Notes: generated by a model not told the origin, from the letters alone. Counted from the first letter of the stretch, positions 34,354-43,536 are shown. The stretch is DNA of 64,000 bases from Anaeromyxobacter oryzae (GCF_023169945.1 NZ_AP025591.1:3344481-3408480), one strand, 5' to 3'. Translations and numbers: made by a program.

Positions 34354-35157
34354 CTACCCTCGCCGCGCGCCGTCGACGCCGATCACCACGTCGTCGAGCG
34401 GGATCGCCTTGCCGGAGGCGGCGATCCCCTGCCGAGCCGCCATGGAGATGCCGCCGCAGCACGGCACCTCCATCCGCACGACCGTGACGCTCCGCACGTC
34501 GGAGCGGGAGAGGATCGCGCCGAGCTTCTGGGCGTAGAAGGCGTTGTCATCGAGCTTCGGGCAGCCGATGACGATCGCGCGGCCGGCGAGGAAGTCCTCG
34601 TGGAAGCGCGCGTACGCGAACGGCACGCAGTCCGCAGCGACGAGCAGGTCGGCGCCCTCGAAGTACGGCGCGGTGACCGGCACGAGGTGCAGCTGGACCG
34701 GCCACTGGCCGAGCCGGCTCTCCGCGCCGGCCGGCGGGAGGCCGGGGCCCGGGCCGGGGCCGCCGACGACCGACAGGCCGCGGCGCGGGAGGACCTGGGA
34801 CCGCGAGCCGGGGCAGCCGCCGCCCGCGGGCGCGCCGCCGCCGCCGAGCACCGAGAGGCGGGGGCGAGCCGGCGCCGCGGGCGCTGCGACCGGCGCGTGA
34901 GGCGCGGCGCCGGGGCGGTCCTTCGCGAGGTGGGCCGCGACCGCCGCCTCGTCGAAGGCGGGGGCGTCCCGCTCGATCACGGCGATGGCGCCCTGCGGGC
35001 ACTCGCCGAGGCACGCGCCGAGGCCGTCGCAGAGGACGTCGGAGGAGAGGCGGGCCTTCCCGTTCACGAGGGCGATCGCCCCCTCGGCGCAGGACGGGAT
35101 GCACTGGCCGCAGCCGTCGCACTTCGACTCGTCGATCTGGACGATCTTCCGGATCAT
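34354..35157 (-). CDS. 2x[4Fe-4S] ferredoxin-type protein with a C-terminal domain
   Basis: 267 residues. Two cluster motifs occur at the N-terminus: CDGCGQCIPSC and CDGLGACLGEC, each followed by the usual G.I segment. After a Pro/Gly linker holding CPGSR comes a conserved domain with QWPVQLHLVP, ADCVPFAYARFHEDFL, GCPKLDD and MEVPCCGGI, whose cysteines may bind a further cofactor. The layout matches a family of anaerobic/redox iron-sulfur proteins without a firm biochemical role. GATAAC lies 9 nt before the ATG; no SD. Confidence 0.85.
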   Translation of the reverse strand: MIRKIVQIDESKCDGCGQCIPSCAEGAIALVNGKARLSSDVLCDGLGACLGECPQGAIAVIERDAPAFDEAAVAAHLAKDRPGAAPHAPVAAPAAPARPRLSVLGGGGAPAGGGCPGSRSQVLPRRGLSVVGGPGPGPGLPPAGAESRLGQWPVQLHLVPVTAPYFEGADLLVAADCVPFAYARFHEDFLAGRAIVIGCPKLDDNAFYAQKLGAILSRSDVRSVTVVRMEVPCCGGISMAARQGIAASGKAIPLDDVVIGVDGARRG

Positions 35158-35166
35158 GGGCGCGCG

Positions 35167-35172
35167 GTTATC
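35167..35172 (-). promoter_or_regulatory. Candidate -10 element for the ferredoxin-type gene
   Basis: Minus-strand GATAAC, 4 of 6 to consensus, 9 nt upstream of the ATG at 35157 in a divergent intergenic region of 109 bp. Confidence 0.4.
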
Positions 35173-35266
35173 GCACGTTCGCGGCACCGGGGAGAAGTCA
35201 GCGGACGTTTCCCGGGAGGGGGTAGGGGGCGGTGGATCCATGCTAGACCGTCGGTCGGTACGTCCC

Positions 35267-36826
35267 ATGCGCGCTCGCCCCCTCGCCCTCCTGCTCGCCC
35301 TCTCCGCCGGCTGCGCCGGCGCCACCGCCGCCGGCCCCGGGCCCCACGGCGCGGCGCCCGCTGCTGACGCGGCAGCGCTCGACGCCCGCTGCGCCCGCGG
35401 GTTCGCCGCGGACTGCCGCGCGCTCGCGCGGGTCCGGCTCCTCGGCGACGGGGCCCCGCGCGACGACCGGCTCGGCGCCGCCCTCGCCACCCGGGCCTGC
35501 GAGATGGGCGATCCGGCGGCGTGCGGCGACCTCGGAGTCCTCTATGCGCTCGGCCGCGCGCTGCCGCAGAGCGACGCCCGGGCCGCGGCGCTCTCCCGCC
35601 GCGCCTGCGAGGCGGGCGCCGCCCTCGCCTGCTCCAACCAGGGGGCGCTGCTCGTCGAGGGCGCCGGCGTGGACCCCGGCGTCCCCGGCCGCGCCGACGA
35701 GCCGCCGGGGCTCCGCGCCGTCCGGCTGTTCCGGACCGCCTGCGAGGCGGGCGTGCCGGAGGGGTGCCTGAACCTCGCGACGGCGATGGAGGCGGGCCGC
35801 CTCGCGACCCGCGACCTCCCCGGCGCCGGGCGCGCGTACCGCAGCGCGTGCGCGTCGGGCCTCGCCCTCGGCTGTCACCGCCTCGCGCTGCTCGTCGCCG
35901 AGCGGCCCGAGGTCGCGCCGGACCTGTCGGCCGCCGCCCTCGAAGCCCGCGCCTGCGGCGCCGGCGTGGTCCCGGCGTGCCTCGCGTCGAACGAGAAGCC
36001 GCCGCCGCCGGAACCCCGCACGCCGGGCTCCCGGCTCGTCGAGGACCGGGGCAGCTTCGCGCTCGGCATCACGGGCGCGGGCGGCTTCCACCCGGGCGAC
36101 CTCGCGGCCGTCGCGGGGGGCCCGAAGCGGACGCTCGAGGAGGCGCGCCGGCCGCCCGCGTCGCTGCAGGCGGCGGTGCCGCCCGCGCTCCGCGTGCGCC
36201 TCGGCGTGAACGGCGCTGCGCGGCCCGACGGCCCCGCCGATCCCGCGGTCGAGCTCCTCGTCGAGACGCGCCGCGCCCTCCTCGGGCAGTGCTACGCGTC
36301 GCCGCGCGCCGTACCGGGGCCGGTCGAGGTCGATGCGGTGTTCCTCGTGGACGGGGACGGGCACGTCGCCGACGCGAAGGCGGCCGCGCTCCCCGCGGAC
36401 GCGGAGCTCGAGGCGTGCCTGCTCGAGCAGATCGCGGCGTGGGAGTTCCCGGTGGCCGCGGACGGGCTCTCCGGGCCGTACCTCGTCCGCTACGCGTTCG
36501 AGCCCGCGCCCCCGGGGCCGGCGCCGGCGCTCGCCGGGCCCGGCTGGCTCCGTCCCGCGCTCCGCGACCCGGAGTGCGTCGAGCGCGCGCTCGAGGTCCC
36601 ACCAGAGTACCGGACGGCGAACGTGAGCGCCACGGTGCGGGTCGCGGTGGACGGGGCCGGAGCGCCTCGCCTCGTGCACCCGCTCGCGCCGCTCCCGGAG
36701 CCGGTGCTGGCGGCGGTCGTCGCCGCGGTGGGCCGGTGCGAGTGGGCGCCGGGCGCGGACGCGTCCGGGCGGCCCGCGCCGATCTGGACGACGCTCACGG
36801 TTCGGCTCGGTCAGACGAGCCGGTAG
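35267..36826 (+). CDS. Sel1-repeat lipoprotein with AgmX/TonB-like C-terminal modules
   Basis: 519 residues. Lipobox LSAGC near residue 17. Residues about 45-245 contain Sel1-like helical repeats marked by regularly spaced ACEMGDPAACGDLG, ACEAGAALACSNQG, ACEAGVPEGCLNLA and ACASGLALGCHRLA. The C-terminal half has VDAVFLVDGDGHVADAKAAAL...LEACLLEQIAAWEFP and a second such stretch (VRVAVDGAGAPRLVHPL), the pattern of AgmX/PglI or TonB C-terminal domains common in myxobacteria. It is probably an outer-membrane scaffold. The last 16 bp overlap the convergent GT2 gene. Confidence 0.82.
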   Translation: MRARPLALLLALSAGCAGATAAGPGPHGAAPAADAAALDARCARGFAADCRALARVRLLGDGAPRDDRLGAALATRACEMGDPAACGDLGVLYALGRALPQSDARAAALSRRACEAGAALACSNQGALLVEGAGVDPGVPGRADEPPGLRAVRLFRTACEAGVPEGCLNLATAMEAGRLATRDLPGAGRAYRSACASGLALGCHRLALLVAERPEVAPDLSAAALEARACGAGVVPACLASNEKPPPPEPRTPGSRLVEDRGSFALGITGAGGFHPGDLAAVAGGPKRTLEEARRPPASLQAAVPPALRVRLGVNGAARPDGPADPAVELLVETRRALLGQCYASPRAVPGPVEVDAVFLVDGDGHVADAKAAALPADAELEACLLEQIAAWEFPVAADGLSGPYLVRYAFEPAPPGPAPALAGPGWLRPALRDPECVERALEVPPEYRTANVSATVRVAVDGAGAPRLVHPLAPLPEPVLAAVVAAVGRCEWAPGADASGRPAPIWTTLTVRLGQTSR

Positions 36827-37683
36827 TTCTTGTACTCGCCGGGGCGCCACCCCGTGAGCCGCTCGACGGCGAGCTTCAGGCGATCCTTCCCCGACCAGCG
36901 GTTCCTCGAGAGATCGCGGTCGAACGTCCAGTTCATCGCGGCGATGCGGCGGCGCATGACCTCCGGGTGCGTGCCTTCGAACCGCCTCACCGCATCGACC
37001 TGCCCGTAGTCGAACGCGTCGGCGGAGGAGACGTTCCGCTCGAGCCATGAATCGTCGTGCCAGAGCCGGTTGAAGGAGCGGACCTTGTCCTGCATCGCCT
37101 TCGGGGGGCGCACGTAGCCGTAGTGATGGATCGTCCCGCCGGACGGCTTCACGCGGAGCTTCTCGTTCGGCCGCCGCCGGAAGCCCTGCGCGTCGCGGTA
37201 CGAGAAGATCGCCGGGTCGCGGCGGATCACCCGCACCTCGCGGCGGTACCACCGGGTCGCCTCCGCGACGTAGTCGTACGATCCGTAGAAGTGGAGCCAG
37301 TCGAACAGCAGCCCGTCCACGCGCCGGTCGTCGAGGTGGCGCCGCATCGCGGCCTCGACCGCGGGGAGGCCGGCCTCGTGCAGGACCTCGTCGCCCTGGA
37401 TGTACAGCGCCCAGTCGACGTCGGGCGAGAGCGCGGCGAACGCCTTGTCCGTCTCGACCGCGAGGACCCGGCCGCCCTCGCGGAGCGAGTCGTCCCACAC
37501 CGTCTCGACGACGCGGAGCTTCGGCGACGCGATCCCCCGGATGAGCCCGAGCGTGTCGTCCTCGGACTTGCCGACGGCGACCACCAGCTCGTCGCACAGC
37601 GGGAGGATCGACTGGATCGCCTCGACGATCGGGTAGTCGAAGCGGATCGCGTTGCGCACGAAGGTGAAGCCGCCGACCTTCAT
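36811..37683 (-). CDS. GT2-family glycosyltransferase
   Basis: 290 residues, GT-A fold: VGGFTFVRNAIRFDYPIVEAI at the start, LVVAVGKSEDDTL, a DVDWALYIQGDEVLHE segment carrying the acidic donor/metal motif, then a C-terminal part with HYGYVRPPKAM. Similar proteins are annotated as glycosyltransferases of unknown acceptor. It ends inside the 3' end of the Sel1 gene (16-bp convergent overlap). TGC-TACTCC lies 8 nt upstream of the ATG with no SD. Confidence 0.82.
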   Translation of the reverse strand: MKVGGFTFVRNAIRFDYPIVEAIQSILPLCDELVVAVGKSEDDTLGLIRGIASPKLRVVETVWDDSLREGGRVLAVETDKAFAALSPDVDWALYIQGDEVLHEAGLPAVEAAMRRHLDDRRVDGLLFDWLHFYGSYDYVAEATRWYRREVRVIRRDPAIFSYRDAQGFRRRPNEKLRVKPSGGTIHHYGYVRPPKAMQDKVRSFNRLWHDDSWLERNVSSADAFDYGQVDAVRRFEGTHPEVMRRRIAAMNWTFDRDLSRNRWSGKDRLKLAVERLTGWRPGEYKNYRLV

Positions 37684-37826
37684 GCCGGAGAGGAGTAGCA
37701 GAGTCGCGCCGCGCCGGCCACGCGGGGCGGGTCCGCCGGGACCGCGCCCGAAAAGTGGCGGGGCCGCGCAGCCCGCGCGAAGCTGGGCGGTACCGGGCGC
37801 TATCGGCCCCCCGGCGAAGAGGATCC

Positions 37827-38717
37827 GTGGCGAAGACCGAGGAGCTGACCCTCGAGGACGTGATCGCCGCGGGCCGGGTGCTGTTCGGCCCGCGGTTCGC
37901 GCCCGACGGCCAGGGCTGGCGCGCCGAGCTCAAGACGACCTACCGGCGGAGGGCGCTCGAGACGCACCCGGACCGCGCCCGCGCCGTCGGCCGGACCGAG
38001 TCCGATCTCTCGCGCGAGTTCCGGAGGGTCGCCGAGGCGTACCGCGTGCTCTCCGCGCTGCGCGCCGGGCCGCTGCCCGCGCCGGTCGCGCCGCGCGAGC
38101 GCGCCGCCCCGCCCCCGCCGGCCGCCCCGCCGCGGAGGCCCGCCCCTGCGCCCCGCGCCGCTCGCGCGGGACCCGCGGGGCCCGTCCGCCCCCACCCTCC
38201 GACGGGTCCGGGGGAAGGGCGGCCCGCTGCAGCCGCTCGCGGCTGGACGGGCTCACCACGAGCGGAGCAGGTGCGGGCCGCGCCACGCGCCGCCGCAGCA
38301 CCGTCGCCCCGCGTCCCCGCGCCCGAGCTCCCCCGGCGCCGGCTCCGGTTCGCCGAGTACCTCTACTACTCCGGCCGCGTGCCCTGGACGGCGCTCGTCG
38401 AGGCGCTCTCCTGGCAGCGCTGCCAGCGCCCCGCGATCGGGCGCATCGCCGTGGACTGGGGCTTCCTCGCGCCCGAGGACGTCGCCGCGATCCTCGAGCG
38501 CCGGCGCGCCGCCGCCGCCCAGCGGATCCCGTTCGGCGAGTTCGCGGTGCGGCTCGGGTACCTGACCTCGTTCCAGCTCCTCGCGCTCCTGGGGCGGCAG
38601 CTCCGGCAGCAGCAGCGCATCGGGGCCTGGTTCGTGGAGCGGGGCCTCCTCGACGCCGAGGAGATCGACGCGATCCGCGTACGCATCGCGCGGCACAACG
38701 CGCGCTGGCGGGAGTAG
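37827..38717 (+). CDS. J-domain protein with a C-terminal helical domain
   Basis: 296 residues. A J-domain covers about 8-75, with helix II ELKTTYRRRALETHPDR and the essential HPD at 47-49, so it should stimulate a DnaK ATPase. A long Pro/Ala/Arg linker (about 80-170) leads to a conserved helical domain (FAEYLYYSGRVPWTALVEAL, GRIAVDWGFLAPEDV, FGEFAVRLGYLTSFQLLALLG) whose two-fold pattern resembles the MshEN/GspE N-terminal module. The GTG at 37827 has AGAGG about 6 nt upstream and is preferred over an ATG at 37755. Confidence 0.82.
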   Translation: MAKTEELTLEDVIAAGRVLFGPRFAPDGQGWRAELKTTYRRRALETHPDRARAVGRTESDLSREFRRVAEAYRVLSALRAGPLPAPVAPRERAAPPPPAAPPRRPAPAPRAARAGPAGPVRPHPPTGPGEGRPAAAARGWTGSPRAEQVRAAPRAAAAPSPRVPAPELPRRRLRFAEYLYYSGRVPWTALVEALSWQRCQRPAIGRIAVDWGFLAPEDVAAILERRRAAAAQRIPFGEFAVRLGYLTSFQLLALLGRQLRQQQRIGAWFVERGLLDAEEIDAIRVRIARHNARWRE

Positions 38718-38780
38718 CAGGTCGCCCGACGCAGCCCTCCGTCGGCCCCCGCATTCTCCCTGCGTCAACCCGTCGCTTCC

Positions 38781-38799
38781 GGACGGCGGCCCGCCGTCC
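38781..38799. terminator. Hairpin downstream of the J-domain gene
   Basis: GGACGGCGG and CCGCCGTCC pair as a 9-bp stem around a single base, 64 nt after the stop. There is no T tract, so factor-dependent or weak termination is likely. Confidence 0.4.
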
Positions 38800-38867
38800 C
38801 GCCCGATCCGCTTGGCACCGCAACTTTCGTGCACATCTGAGCCTCACGGTTCCTGCCGGAGGCAGTC

Positions 38868-41800
38868 ATGCGCGTCGCGCGAGCGAGCCTTCTCGCTGTG
38901 CTGGCGGTCGGGGTTGCGTGTGGCGGGTCGGGCGGCGGAGGCGGCGGGGGCGGCGGAGGAGGCAACGGCGGCGGGAACGAGGTCGCCACGCTGCAGCTCT
39001 CCACGGACGGTGCGGGGGAGATCGAGGTCAGCGGCGGCGCGGCGGCGCACTGCCGGGGCAGCTGCGCGGTGACCGCCGCCCCGGGCACGAGCGTGACGCT
39101 CGTCGCGCACCCGGACGTGGGGCAGGTGTTCGAGGGCTGGAGCGGCGCGTGCGGCGGCACGGGCGATTGCTCCCTCGCGCTCACCGGGACCCTCGCCGTG
39201 AGCGCTCGCTTCGTCGCGGCGCAGCCGCCCCCTCCGGGCAGGCACGCGCTGTCGGTGCAGCACGCGGGTGAGGGCGACGGCCGCGTGACGAGCCAGCCCG
39301 GCGGCATCGACTGCGGGTCGGCGTGTCGCGCGGACTACGACGACGGCACCGTCGTGACGCTCACGGCGACGGCCGGCGCGGACTCCCGGTTCGAGAGCTG
39401 GGGCGGGGCGTGCAGCGGGAGCGGCAGCTGCGTGGTGACGGTCACGGGCGACGCCGTCGTCACGGCGACGTTCGCGCGGACGACGCCACCGCCGCCGGCC
39501 CAGCACGTCGTCGCGGTCCAGAGGGCGGGCGACGGCACCGGCAAGGTGACGAGCGCGCCCGCCGGGATCGACTGCGGAGGAGCCTGCAGCGCGAGCTTCG
39601 ACGACGGTGCGACGGTGACGCTCACCGCCACGCCCGACGCCGGCTCCACCTTCGGCGGCTGGAGCGGCGCGTGCTCGGGCACCGTGGCGTGCGTGCTGAA
39701 GGCGGACCGGGATCTGACGGTCACGGCCACGTTCGGGAAGATCCCGCCGCCACCCCCCGGGAAGCACGCGATCGCGGTGCAGAAGGCGGGCGACGGTGGC
39801 GGCAAGGTGACGAGCAAACCGGCCGGCATCGACTGCGGCGCGGCGTGCGGCGCCAGCTTCGAGGACGGGACGTCGGTGACCCTCACCGCGACCCCGGACG
39901 CGGGCTCGACGTTCGGCGGCTGGGGCGGCGCGTGCTCGGGCACGGGCTCGTGCGTCGTCAAGCTCGACAAGGACGTGACGGTCACCGCGACGTTCACGAA
40001 GACGCCGCCTCCACCTCCCGCGAAGCACACCGTCGCGGTCCAGAAGGCGGGGAATGGCAGCGGGAGAGTGATGAGCGCGCCGGTCGGGATCGACTGCGGG
40101 ACGACGTGCAGCGCCGCGTTCGAGGCGAACGCGTTCATGACGCTCTCGGCGACCGCTGACGCGGGCTCGACGTTCCAGGGCTGGAGTGGCGCATGCGGCG
40201 GGACCGGCGCATGCGTCGTGAAGGTCGAGAAGGACGTCACGGTGACGGCGACGTTCACGAAGACGGCGCCGACGCCCCCAGGGAAGCACACCGTCGCGGT
40301 GCAGAAGGCGGGTGATGGCAGCGGCAAGGTGACGAGCGCGCCCGCCGGGATCGAGTGCGGCGAGCTCTGCAGCGCGCCGTTCGACGAGAAGACGTCGGTG
40401 ACGCTCACCGCGAAGCCGGACGAAGGCTCGACGTTCCAGGGCTGGGGCGGCGCGTGCACCGGGACCAGCGCATGCGTGGTGACGGTCGACAAGGACCTCA
40501 TGGTCATGGCGACCTTCGCGAAGGTGCCGCCCCCGCCTCCCGCGAAGCGCACGGTGACGGTTGAGATACGAGGCGCCGAGGGCGGCGCCGGCAAGGTGAC
40601 CAGCGCGCCTGCCGGGATCGACTGCAGTTCCAGCTGCAGCGCGCCGTTCGACGAGAACACGTCGGTGACGCTCACCGCGATGCCGGACGCAGTATCGACG
40701 TTCCAGGGCTGGGGCGGCGCGTGCACTGGCACGAGCACCTGCGTCGTCAAGGTCGACAAGGACCTGACCGTCACTGCGACGTTCATGAAGACGACGCCAC
40801 CGCCTCCCGCGAAGCACAAGCTGACGGTCGAGATCCAAGGCGTGGGGGGCGGCACCGGCAAGGTGACGAGCGCGCCGGGGGGGATCAAGTGCGATGCCAG
40901 CTGCAGCGCGGAGTTCGACGAGAAGACGTCGGTGACGCTCACCGCGATGCAGGGCGAAGGCTCGACGTTCCAGGGCTGGGGCGGCGCGTGCACCGGGACC
41001 AGCGCATGCGTGGTGACGGTCGACAAGGACCTCATGGTCATGGCGACCTTCGCGAAGGTGCCACCCCCTCCTCCGGCGAAGCACGAGCTCGAGGTCCAGA
41101 AGAGCGGCGACGGCAGCGGCACGGTGACGAGCGCGCCCTCCGGGATCGACTGCGGGAAGACGTGCAGCGCGGAGTTCGACACCGGCACGTCGGTGACGCT
41201 CGCCGCGAAGCCGGACGAAGGCTCGACGTTCCAGGGCTGGGGCGGCGCGTGCACCGGGACCGGCGCGTGCGTGGTGACGGTCGACAAGGACCTCATGGTC
41301 ATGGCGACCTTCGCGAAGGTGCCGCCCCCGCCTCCCGGGAAGCACGCCGTCGCGGTACTGAAGACGGGCGACGGCGGCGGCACGGTGACGAGCGCGCCTT
41401 CCGGGATCGACTGCGGGAAGACCTGCACCGCGAGCTTCGACGACGGCGCGACGGTGACGCTCGCCGCCACGCCCGACGCCGGCTCCACGTTTAGCGGCTG
41501 GAGCGGCGCGTGCTCCGGCACGGGCGCGTGCGTCGTGAAGGTCGACGAGGACGTCACGGTGACGGTGGCGTTCGCGAAGCCGTACACGGCGTTCGAGCTC
41601 ATCATCCCGGGCGGGACGGTCATGGGAGGCGGCATCAACCGGAGCGGCGACGTCGCTGGCACGCTGCAGGAGGACTCCGGCGGCTTCACGCGCGCGTTCC
41701 TGTACGTCGCGGCCACGAAGACCGTGACGTTCCTCTCCCCGATCGATCGGAACTTCTCGGCGGTCGCGGTGAACGACACCGGGACGGTGGTCGTGAACGA

Positions 41801-42488
41801 CGACGTGAGCGGACGCGTGTACCGGTGGTCCGACGGGAAGCTCGAGGAGATCGACAAGCCCGCGGCGGGGAAGGGCACCGCGATCAACGCCCTCGGCTGG
41901 GTCGTCGGATGGATGTTCCCCGACGACGGCAGCGCCCGCGGGTTCGTGAACGACGGGAAGGAGACCCGCACGCTCGTGCCGCTGCCGGGGACCGAGTTCG
42001 CGGTCGCGAACGCGGTGAACCGCGACGGGGTGGTGGTGGGCACGAGCGGGACCAAGGCGGTCCGGTTCGACGGCTCGAACCCCGTCGAGCTCCCGGTCGG
42101 CGCCGTCGCGATGGCGCTCGGTGTGAACGACGCAGGGTTCGTCGTCGGCTCCGCTGACCAGCAGGGCAAGACGATCCACGGCTTCCTGCTGGACCTCCGC
42201 ACGGATCCGCCGACGGTCACGATCGTCCCGGGCCTCGAGAAGGACTTCGGCGTGGCGTTCCACGACGTGAACGCGACCGGGACGGTGGTCGGGAGCGGCG
42301 CCCGCCTGGACGGCTCGGGGCGCGCGGTCGTCTACCGCGACGGGCAGCTCCAGTCGCTCGAGGACCTCGTCTCGCCGCAGGCATTCCAGCTCGAGAACGC
42401 GGTCGACGTGAACGATGCCGGCCAGATCCTGGTGTGGGGACGGGACGACGACGGGCGTTCACATACGGTCATCCTCACGCCGAGGTGA
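38868..42488 (+). CDS. Large lipoprotein with ten tandem Cys-containing repeats and a HAF-repeat C-terminus
   Basis: 1206 residues. A signal peptide with a lipobox-like GVAC near residue 18 and a glycine run precede ten repeats of about 85 residues (about 39-905). Each has GK/GTVTSAPAGIDC.xxC, a VTLTA.PD.GSTF.GW segment, GAC.GT..C and an acidic VTATF strand, joined by PPPPPxKH linkers. These resemble bacterial Ig/mucin-like surface repeats. Residues about 906-1206 switch to HAF-type repeats (NRSGDVAGTL, NDTGTVVVND, NDAGFVVGSAD). SD GGAGG lies 5 nt before the ATG. Probably a long cell-surface stalk carrying a HAF propeller; adhesion or extracellular function is inferred. Confidence 0.85.
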   Translation: MRVARASLLAVLAVGVACGGSGGGGGGGGGGGNGGGNEVATLQLSTDGAGEIEVSGGAAAHCRGSCAVTAAPGTSVTLVAHPDVGQVFEGWSGACGGTGDCSLALTGTLAVSARFVAAQPPPPGRHALSVQHAGEGDGRVTSQPGGIDCGSACRADYDDGTVVTLTATAGADSRFESWGGACSGSGSCVVTVTGDAVVTATFARTTPPPPAQHVVAVQRAGDGTGKVTSAPAGIDCGGACSASFDDGATVTLTATPDAGSTFGGWSGACSGTVACVLKADRDLTVTATFGKIPPPPPGKHAIAVQKAGDGGGKVTSKPAGIDCGAACGASFEDGTSVTLTATPDAGSTFGGWGGACSGTGSCVVKLDKDVTVTATFTKTPPPPPAKHTVAVQKAGNGSGRVMSAPVGIDCGTTCSAAFEANAFMTLSATADAGSTFQGWSGACGGTGACVVKVEKDVTVTATFTKTAPTPPGKHTVAVQKAGDGSGKVTSAPAGIECGELCSAPFDEKTSVTLTAKPDEGSTFQGWGGACTGTSACVVTVDKDLMVMATFAKVPPPPPAKRTVTVEIRGAEGGAGKVTSAPAGIDCSSSCSAPFDENTSVTLTAMPDAVSTFQGWGGACTGTSTCVVKVDKDLTVTATFMKTTPPPPAKHKLTVEIQGVGGGTGKVTSAPGGIKCDASCSAEFDEKTSVTLTAMQGEGSTFQGWGGACTGTSACVVTVDKDLMVMATFAKVPPPPPAKHELEVQKSGDGSGTVTSAPSGIDCGKTCSAEFDTGTSVTLAAKPDEGSTFQGWGGACTGTGACVVTVDKDLMVMATFAKVPPPPPGKHAVAVLKTGDGGGTVTSAPSGIDCGKTCTASFDDGATVTLAATPDAGSTFSGWSGACSGTGACVVKVDEDVTVTVAFAKPYTAFELIIPGGTVMGGGINRSGDVAGTLQEDSGGFTRAFLYVAATKTVTFLSPIDRNFSAVAVNDTGTVVVNDDVSGRVYRWSDGKLEEIDKPAAGKGTAINALGWVVGWMFPDDGSARGFVNDGKETRTLVPLPGTEFAVANAVNRDGVVVGTSGTKAVRFDGSNPVELPVGAVAMALGVNDAGFVVGSADQQGKTIHGFLLDLRTDPPTVTIVPGLEKDFGVAFHDVNATGTVVGSGARLDGSGRAVVYRDGQLQSLEDLVSPQAFQLENAVDVNDAGQILVWGRDDDGRSHTVILTPR
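38982..41580 (+). repeat. Ten roughly 255-bp tandem repeats inside the lipoprotein gene
   Basis: Units 6, 8 and 9 are almost identical at DNA level over more than 100 bp (matching tracts start near 40425, 40959 and 41219), while the outer units 1-3 and 10 differ more. This points to recent duplication or gene conversion in the middle of the array and makes copy-number change likely. Confidence 0.85.
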
Positions 42489-42505
42489 CCGCGAACCGCG
42501 GGGAC

Positions 42506-42748
42506 TCAGCGCCAGCGCCGCACGAGGGCCCGCACCCCGGTCCAGAGCGCGGCCGCCGCGAACGCGAGCGCCACCGCGACTGCCACGGGCAGCGCGACGA
42601 GAACCGCGAGCACGACGCCGGCGAGGCACCGGAGCGCCGTCCCGAGCGACATGTGGCGCGGCCGCGCCGGAGGCGGCGCAGGCGCGAGCGCCCACTCGGG
42701 CTCGGGCGGCGCCGCGTCCTCGCGCCGCTCGACGCCGGGGGCGCTCAC
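42506..42748 (-). CDS. Small single-TM protein coupled to the redoxin/TPR gene
   Basis: 80 residues starting at GTG 42748, which overlaps the stop of the upstream gene as GTGA. The N-terminal half is Pro/Glu-rich (VERREDAAPPEPEWALAPAPPPARPRH) and cytoplasmic-like; the C-terminal half has a long hydrophobic stretch (CLAGVVLAVLVALPVAVAVALAFAAA) and a basic end VRALVRRWR. Function unknown. It converges on the lipoprotein gene with 17 bp between stops. Confidence 0.6.
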   Translation of the reverse strand: MSAPGVERREDAAPPEPEWALAPAPPPARPRHMSLGTALRCLAGVVLAVLVALPVAVAVALAFAAAALWTGVRALVRRWR

Positions 42749-43536
42749 GGGCACCTCCCGCGCCCGGCGGCCGCTCGCGCGTGCCGGGGGTCGAGCGCGA
42801 GCGCGGCCTCGAACGCGCGCCGCGCGTCCGGGCACTTCCCCTCCGCCGCGAAGATCTCGCCCTCGAGCGCCCACGCGTCCGCGATCGGCGCGACCGCGAG
42901 CGCCCGGCGCGCCTGGTCGTGCGCCTTCGCGTAGCTCCGCGCCGCGAGGAGCTTCTCGCCGAGGTGCAGGTTGCGGCGCGCGACCAGCGTCTGGTCTCCA
43001 TCGCCCGGCAGCGCCGAGCGCTCCGGCGCCGCGGCGTGGGCCACGTCCGCGTCGGTCGCCTCGCCGAGCGCGCGGCGGATCCGGACGGTCACGAGGTCGC
43101 AGGCGTCCACGGCGTGGAACGGCTCCACTCCCGCGACGGTGCGCCCTCGCCCCAGCACGACGACCACGGGGTGCATCCGGAGACCGAGCGCACCGTACAC
43201 CGCGTCGCCCCGGTCCACCGCGAGCACGAGGCGGGCCCCGGCGCGGTCGACGTCGGCGCGGGCGCTCGCGGGGGCGGCGCCGTCGGGGACGACGCCGACC
43301 CAGCGCACCGGCTTCCCGGCGAGGCGCTGCTGGCAGCGCGCGACGTCGGCGAGCATCGCCTGGGAGCGCTCATGGTCCGGGCGGAAGAACACGAGCACGC
43401 TCGCCCGGGCGTCGCGGGGCTGGAGCTCCTCCGGGCCGCCGCCGTCGAGGGCCGGCAGCGCGGTGGCGGCGACCGCCGCGTCCGCCGCGGGCGCGGCGGT
43501 CGCGAGGAGGGCGGCGAGCATCGTCAGGGGGATCAT
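42745..43536 (-). CDS. Exported redoxin-like protein lacking the CXXC site, with C-terminal TPRs
   Basis: 263 residues with a signal peptide (AALLATAAPAADA). The next 130 residues follow a thioredoxin/AhpC-like pattern (ARASVLVFFRPDHERSQAMLADVARC, GLRMHPVVVVLGRGRTVAG), but the redox pair is replaced by FFRPDHERS, so disulfide chemistry is unlikely. The C-terminal 80 residues form TPR-like helices (ALEGEIFAAEGKCPDARRAFEAALALDP). It may be a periplasmic binding or scaffold protein. SD GGAGG is about 9 nt before the ATG. Coupled to the small TM gene downstream. Confidence 0.68.
   Translation of the reverse strand: MIPLTMLAALLATAAPAADAAVAATALPALDGGGPEELQPRDARASVLVFFRPDHERSQAMLADVARCQQRLAGKPVRWVGVVPDGAAPASARADVDRAGARLVLAVDRGDAVYGALGLRMHPVVVVLGRGRTVAGVEPFHAVDACDLVTVRIRRALGEATDADVAHAAAPERSALPGDGDQTLVARRNLHLGEKLLAARSYAKAHDQARRALAVAPIADAWALEGEIFAAEGKCPDARRAFEAALALDPRHARAAAGRGRCP

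Noticed and set aside
34985-35266. N-terminal extension of the Sel1 lipoprotein to an upstream ATG
   Set aside because: The extension is antisense to the ferredoxin gene; the ATG at 35267 gives a proper signal peptide and lipobox.
38844-42263. 1139-codon antisense frame across the ten-repeat lipoprotein gene
   Set aside because: It mirrors the sense repeats; the sense frame has SD, signal peptide and recognisable repeats.
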